Shown here piece by piece: positions 58,388-64,000 of a DNA stretch of 64,000 bases; position 1 is the first letter of the stretch; each line of letters starts with the position of its first letter. Made by a program: the position numbers and the translations under genes. The notes beneath the pieces are model-generated. The model was not told where the DNA came from and did not search any database. It saw only the letters and a program-made list of their open reading frames with translations. This stretch comes from Ustilaginoidea virens (Eukaryota; Ascomycota; Sordariomycetes; Hypocreales; Clavicipitaceae): the NCBI RefSeq assembly GCF_000687475.1, contig NC_057321.1:62001-126000 (forward strand), given 5' to 3'.

Positions 58388-60573
58388 TCAAACAACTGGA
58401 TGCGTGGGTGTGTCCAAGGCCTGCAGATGACGTGTCTCGGTGGGCCGCAAACGAGCAGCAACCGGCACTTCCAGCGTGTCTCGCCTCTCTCTTCCTCGAC
58501 CTCTGCTTGAGTTGTCGTCCATCGGCAACGGACTTATAGGAGAAAGCTCACGCGAGCTTGTTTCGGCCGGCGGCATACTTGCTCGTAGACGAGACGACGA
58601 GGGTGCTGGAGAAGGCGATGGGTGTGCTCGGCGTGCAGGCCATGGTGATGGGGGGTCGCTAGACGAATTGGCAGGTTCAAGCGCGCAGCCTGATGGTCCG
58701 GCTTCGATGAAACTGCTGGCCCTGGAACGTGACGCTTGAACAGCAGGAGTTCCATCTGCTTGCAGCCGTTTACTGTACAGCTCTTTGACGTGTGCCAGGT
58801 TTCTATTTCTTTCCTTCTCTCCTGGAATCTCCGGAAAGTCCAGAGCAGCTCCATCTCTAAATTTGCTTAGATCGAAAGAATCGTGGGTTACTTGGCCTAA
58901 TAGGCCGCTCCAGGCAATCAGTGCATCTGCGGCTTTGCGTCGACTTCCGCTCAGTCCATGAGCCGAAGTAGTCTTCGAGTTCCCCGTGACTGAGAGACCG
59001 TTAATTTTGCCCTTGAGACGACCACCTTTATCCCTGGAGAAGCTGCGCAACGTCTCGTCCACTGTGTCTGTCTCGTCAAGTGAGTGGGAAGGCGGAAGGA
59101 TTTGCTCCTCCGTTGGCGCATGGGAGGAATGTTTCGGACATTCATGTTCGCATCCCTTTTCATTATCGCTCGGCCCATGCAATGCGGCTTCAATATCTGC
59201 CGCTAGGAGAAGATACAAGGATCCTACAATTGCGATGCCTGTTCCAACAATCGGACCCCACTGCCCTATTGGTGTGGTTAGAGATGCAAGGTTATGCTGA
59301 CGTATAAGGCCTTGAAATTAGATGCTGCCTACCAATACTTGCCATTGGCTCGTTCTGGTATCTCATCTGGTACGAGAAGAAATTGATTTCGCCGACAATC
59401 AGCACGGCCAGCCCAGCGGCCGTAAATATCGGAACTATGGCAACGCTAATGAAGAATCTGATTATCTCATTGACATCGTTCATCTTGCCCACAGTGGCGC
59501 CATTTGTGCCTTTGATCGGTTCGCTGCGAATATCGTCGTTGATGCCAAATCTAGACTTCCAGTTGATTTCCAAGATTTTGTCCATCATGGATGCCAGCCA
59601 AAGGATAGCGTGGACGCAGCATGTGGCGCACAGAAGGGTTCCTGTACCAAACGAAAGTTTGCTCGGTGCTGGGATCAGGTATATGTTGTTTGCGGCTCCA
59701 CCTCGCATAGGCGACTGTGGTCCCGCAGGGGAGGTATTGCAAGTCATGTTGCAGGCGGGTTGTGCATCATACGGGAAATCATGGGGATCCCCGGACAATG
59801 CCCTGCCTTGATCATCCATATAACATGTCGTGGGAACTGCTCTGTAAAACTCCACGGTTAAGCCAAGCAGTCCTATGAGAATGAGGGTCAGAATACAGCA
59901 AGCGGAAAAAAAAAAGCAGAAGTCGACAAATCAGATAAGGACTGATTCAATACCTGCCAAGATGAGACCAGCCCAGAGGAAAATGGCGTTGCGGCCCGGG
60001 TCATTGAAATATGTTCGTGACAACCTAACAGTTACAGGAGCAGCCAGGATGCCGATTGCGCACAGTTGAAACGCGCCATAGATGTCTAAATCGACGGCCC
60101 CTACATTCGGATTGCAGCCCCTCGTCAACATGCGCTGAAGGAATTGATGTGATTGACATAAACGAAGGACGCAAGCATACCGTCGCGGTGGAAAGCTGCC
60201 AAGGCAATGCCGTGGAGTGCCGCAACCGCTGGAAACAACAACGCGGCAGCGAGACAGGCGTTCTTGATCCACTCCGCTTTCCGGGCAAGCACACAGGCTG
60301 CTATGAGGACGTAATATCTGCCAAAGAGGTCAGCTCGAGGCCACAGTTGCAAAAATCCACAGTTTGGTTATTCCGCGTCAGCCAGGACGGCAAGGCTGAA
60401 AGCTCGAGGCGATGCTAGGCTTACAGGATCCTAGATCCTGGCCCATATTGTCCTGATACAGGCCAGGCACAAACAACCTCGATTCCTTGCTCATAGACGT
60501 CTGAAACATTCCGGTCAAGTAAAGCTTGATTAACCGTAGTGCTCATCAGCGGGGACGAGGACAAGGCGGGCAT
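58388..60573 (-). CDS. Multi-pass membrane protein of unknown function, about 616 aa, 5 exons
   Basis: Proposed exons are 60573-60425, 60317-60181, 60100-59954, 59872-59333 and 59265-58388, with introns of 107, 80, 81 and 67 bp that keep frame. About seven hydrophobic segments are visible: YYVLIAACVLARKAEW, NACLAAALLFPAVAALHGIA, GAFQLCAIGILAAPVTV, NAIFLWAGLILAGLLGLTV, LLCATCCVHAILWLAS, FISVAIVPIFTAAGLAVLIV and WGPIVGTGIAIVGSLYLLLA. A Cys-containing loop (CYMDDQGRALSG, CNMTCNTSPAGP) lies between the fourth and fifth. The C-terminal about 270 residues are a Ser/Pro/Arg-rich tail, presumably cytoplasmic, with SRSRASSF and PSPSPAPSSSR. It resembles a conserved fungal 7-TM type that I cannot name. 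A second Met at 60546 would shorten it by nine residues. The first intron is supported by frame only, because the stretch before its acceptor also reads as protein but contains a TAA. It is divergent from the permease gene at 61898. Confidence 0.75.
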
Positions 60574-61897
60574 GGCCCTTTCCCCTCCATTCCCGCTTCG
60601 CGGGAGGCTGGTGGTTGTTTTGGTGAGACAAAGAAGACGAGGAGGATACCGACCGACGTGGGGCCCAGAGCGTCCTAGCAAGGGGTAAATGTGGGAGTGA
60701 TTGGTATCGGGCACTGCAGATGAAGAGACGGGACGCGCAAGAGGTTTTTATAAAGGGTATGATTTTGCGCTGCGCGGCTTTGCTCGGATGGGTTCTCCAT
60801 ATTCTAGGATGACTATGGGTGAATGAGGCTGAGTGTCTCCGAACTTGGAAGGAACCAGCCGCAATTGCACCTGCTCTGACAAACGGCAACCTGTCGACGG
60901 CACGGTGTTGGAGGGGGGGCACGAGGGACAATGCCCCAGCCGCCATGCCGTTTAGGGGAGCTGCATCTGCATCAGGCAGCAAAATAACTAACTAAATGGT
61001 ACGGACTGAGCTCCGAAGCCGCTGTTGACTTCAGCCGCTTCCATTTATCTTTCATGCCGCCAATTGAATCCAATTACGGGTGAGCATGGGATGACGCGAC
61101 GAACTTTGCAAGGCATCAGAGCAGTCATGCAAAATGAGCTTATGGCAGCTTGCCTTGGGTAATGTTTCAGTCTTCTTTACTTTCGAGTTCCATCGCACCT
61201 CGACTGACTCTCGTAACGCTTCATTTCTCAATTCTACTTTGTCGCAGCTGCACATGAAGCCCCGCCACGACGCGCCTTGATGTCCTCGTCGGTCAGCCTT
61301 AAATGGGGCACAGCCTCTATGATCTCATTGGTCGTGTCCAATGAACGAGATGACCTCATACCCCGCCAATCAGTGCTTGTATATCCCAGTCTCTGGGTAC
61401 GTACCTAGGTGAATAAGGAACTTGGGCAAGTTTCAGAACTTAAAGAAAGTTCCTGCCTTGCTTCAGCTTTCGCGCGGAGCTTTTCTTCTCATTTTCCTCG
61501 TCTTTCCCCGTCCCCTTCCGTTACCCGACCTCCAGACAGCCCGTGCAAGCTGGGCTCGTTTGTTTCATGTTATCAAGCGGCTGATATAATCAATCAGGCA
61601 CGGAGAGAAGCATGGAATAGCAGGCTCGTGGCGCGTAATGGCTGACTGAGGGGGACAGCACAGGACTCTTGGGACTCTCAATCTTTCCACTCCTGCGTGT
61701 TGAAGATCCATTCGCAGTTGCGACCAATTTCAGATACCCAAGCTCCATCGTCTGCGCTTTCGCTTCTACTTCATTTGGACAATTTATGCGCAAATTAATC
61801 TTTTGCGCCCTCGCTCAGGAGCCCGAAAATCCCGTCCGCTGTTTTGAGCCCTTTGAGGTCTTTCGCGCCCGAACAAGTCTGGTAGACCCGCATAAGT
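60574..61897. other. Divergent promoter region, 1.3 kb
   Basis: Lies between the head-to-head membrane-protein and permease genes. No coding potential was recognised. CATTGGCGGGG- and CCAAT-like words occur near 61.33-61.37 kb (TCATTGGTCG, CCAATGAACG, CCAATCAGTG), and GGGTACGTACCTAGG near 61.396 kb. Confidence 0.4.
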
Positions 61898-64000
61898 ATG
61901 GACGACGCTATTTCGCTAGATACAGACCAAATACGATCTTGGCGATCCATTATCACGCTCGTTGTTTTCATCCTTACCAGTAAGTGCTCATGAAAAGATC
62001 AATACCTCGCTGCCTCTTGCTTACAATCTCCTGTTAGATATTAATGTGCTCTTCCCATTTCATATCCCTTTCTACCTTCCCACAAGAGTTTGGCGCTTAG
62101 TTGTTGGCACGTTGATTCATCTTCGAGTCATACCGCCTAGGCACAATGCGCCTGAGGGTGAAACAGCCGACGATGAACAAAATGGCAAGCTGAAGCCATG
62201 GATCAGGTTCCAATTTCCCATGAACTTTGTCACCGCGCCACTAATCGCGGATCTCTTTCTGCTTGCAATCTCGGCAATTGGCCGAAAGGAAGTTCATGAT
62301 GGAACCCTCGGGGCCGACAACATTTCTCCCATTGACATCATGGCATTCTTCCTTACTTTGGCGTACATTGCCATTTCTATTGATGCGTCGGGGTTGATTC
62401 GATATCTTGCGTTCAAGGTACTGCAATGGGGCGGCAGAATCGGCCACCGGCTTTTTTTCCTCCTCTACGCTTTCTTCTTTCTAATTGGCAGTTTCATTGG
62501 CAACGATCCCATCATTTTATCCGGCACGGCTTTCTTGGCCTACATGACCAGAGTGTCCAGCAACATCGTCCACCCTAGAGCTTGGATTCATACCCAGTTC
62601 GCCGTCGCAAATATTGCTTCTGCGATCCTCGTTTCGTCAAACCCAACCAACCTGGTTCTCGCTGGGGCCTTCAAGATCAAATTCATCAACTACACCGCCA
62701 ACATGATAGTTCCTGTAGTGGTGACTGCGACTGTGCTCTTTCCCTTTTTGCTCTACATTGTGTTTGCTAACGAGTCTTTGATCCCGTCTACTATCAAGAT
62801 GCACGAGTTGCCACTAGAGGCTCGAGGGAAGAAGCCGGTCAATCCTAATATTCCTCACGCTCGCGGACAAATGGAAGAAGAAGAAAACAGCCTCGAAAAT
62901 GATGAGCAGGTCAAACTACTTTCACTGGAAGAGATTATGAATCCCTTCCTGGACAAGGGCGGTGCTGCATTTGGTGCCGCCATTATGGCGGCTACCCTTA
63001 TCACCGTATTAGTTCTCAACGCCGTAAGCACAGGTACCGATGCGCGCCCTGTCTTCTGGGTGACACTCCCAGCCGCGTTTGTTATGTTTTGCTGGGATCT
63101 CGGTTTCGGCTGGTATCATCGTGCTGAAACCCGGCAAATTGCTCGCAACGGTAGACAGGAACTTGAAAACGCGCGTGCGGAGAGGGTGTTGCGGGAGGAG
63201 CAGCCAGCATTACCACCAGTAGCTCAAGCAACTGCGAATGGCTCTATCATGAATGAGATTGAGAGACAAGGCTCGATTCCTGGTGGGTTATTGGAAACTG
63301 AGAAACGCGGGCCAGCTGCAACTACGCCTTTGCCTCCGGCCATTCTTGTTTCTGAGAATCCAGACGGCGCAGCGATCAGAACCAGTTCTTCATCCGAATC
63401 CCTTCAAGCGACGTCAACCTCCATCCCTGAGCGGGCCAACGGAGGGAATGCCCCGTATGACGAAAAGAGCGCAGCCCTCTTCCAATCGGCAGACGGACAA
63501 GCGATGGCTTTATCCCCCACTCCAGACCTCCTCGTATCATCTAATGGGGACGGTGATGGCCCAAAACGCTCCTCCCAAGCACCGTCGTTTCGACCTGACA
63601 AATGTCGGACGACTTTGGTTTCCCTCGCCAAAGGCGCCTTTCGCTGGGCCCAGGAAACTTTCCCTACCGCAGCCGCAGTTGTTCTCCATTTGCCTTTCGC
63701 CCTGGTACCCTTTGCGTTCTCCATGTTTGTGCTTGTACAAGCCTTGGCGACCAAGGGCTGGATTCCCGTTTTTGCGTATGGATGGGACCACTGGGTGAGG
63801 AAGACTGGGACGGTTGGTGCTATAGGCGGCATGGGGTTTCTGTCCGTGGTTCTTTGCAACGTAGGTTTATTCCCTGCATGTTTGTGCCCCGAATGCATCG
63901 AGGCTAACGATTGTTTGATGCAAGTTTGCCGGAACAAACATCGGTACGACGATTCTTTTATCCCGCGTTATTCAGACCTGGCAAGCGATCAATGCGGAAA
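61898..64000 (+). CDS. ArsB/NhaD-type (ion transporter superfamily) permease, 3' end beyond window
   Basis: Proposed exons are 61898-61979, 62038-63860 and 63925 onward; introns of 58 and 64 bp, the second with a CTAAC branch site. The first 660 residues are visible. Membrane segments include SIITLVVFILTNINVLFPFH, FVTAPLIADLFLLAI, IMAFFLTLAYIAISI, HRLFFLLYAFFFLIGSFIGN and MIVPVVVTATVLFPFLLYIV. The family signatures are GNDPIILSGTAFLAYMTR, SSNPTNLVLAGAF and, after intron 2, FAGTNIGTTILLSRVIQTW. The two N-rich loops are the repeated re-entrant substrate sites of the ion transporter (SLC13/CitMHS/ArsB-NhaD) fold. A hydrophilic insert of about 150 residues (HRAETRQIARN ... RSSQAPSFRP) separates the two halves and is probably cytoplasmic. 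The substrate could be an inorganic or organic anion and is not determined. The frame is open to the window edge. Confidence 0.85.

Overview
The window looks like nuclear DNA of a filamentous ascomycete, probably a sordariomycete and perhaps Hypocreales. The reasons are short introns of about 58-128 bp with GTRNG-type donors and CTRAY-like branch sites, a fungal Zn2Cys6/Fungal_trans_2 regulator, a WSC-domain surface protein, a Ty3/gypsy chromovirus, a Helitron, and heavy C-to-T decay in CpA context typical of repeat-induced point mutation (RIP). I see no rRNA, tRNA or CRISPR array. Species assignment is not possible from sequence reading alone.

Layout: 1-5.3 kb holds no gene I can support. 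A broken 2,3-dihydroxybenzoate-decarboxylase-like gene lies at 5.3-6.35 kb (minus). From 7.3 to about 22.7 kb there is an A+T-rich, CpA-depleted transposon nest. It contains a Helitron (plus strand, Rep and Pif1 domains), a later, nearly unmutated solo LTR inside the Helitron (GGATG target duplication), and a full-length Ty3/gypsy chromovirus on the minus strand (GATGC target duplication, 253-bp LTRs) inserted in the Helitron's 3' repeat zone. That chromovirus also holds an antisense, plus-strand coding relic between pol and its 3' LTR.

From 23.4 to 36.8 kb are four enzymes: an alpha/beta hydrolase (minus, 4 exons), an intradiol (catechol/hydroxyquinol-type) dioxygenase (plus, 4 exons), a cyclase-superfamily protein (plus, 3 exons) and a short-chain dehydrogenase (minus, 4 exons). 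A roughly 540-bp imperfect palindrome lies at 30.0-30.55 kb. From 41.1 to 47.9 kb a single gene encodes a secreted protein of about 2,240 residues, with a WSC domain, about 25 flocculin-like repeats, six Apple/PAN-like modules and six C-terminal YRC..CEG modules. The last two sets are each arranged as a duplicated A-B-C triplet. At 49.4-50.5 kb is a broken FAD monooxygenase (salicylate-hydroxylase-like), followed by a Zn2Cys6 regulator with two tandem zinc clusters (51-53 kb, minus), an HSL-type alpha/beta hydrolase (56.1-57.2 kb, minus), a multi-pass membrane protein (58.4-60.6 kb, minus, 5 exons) and an ArsB/NhaD-type permease that runs off the right end (61.9-64.0 kb, plus).

How the genes may fit together (inference): the two dead enzymes, a 2,3-dihydroxybenzoate decarboxylase and a salicylate-hydroxylase-like monooxygenase, both belong to families that make catechol, and the intact dioxygenase belongs to the family that opens catechol. 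With the hydrolases, cyclase, SDR, regulator and permease this resembles a partly eroded aromatic-catabolism neighbourhood, split by transposons and by the giant adhesin-like gene.
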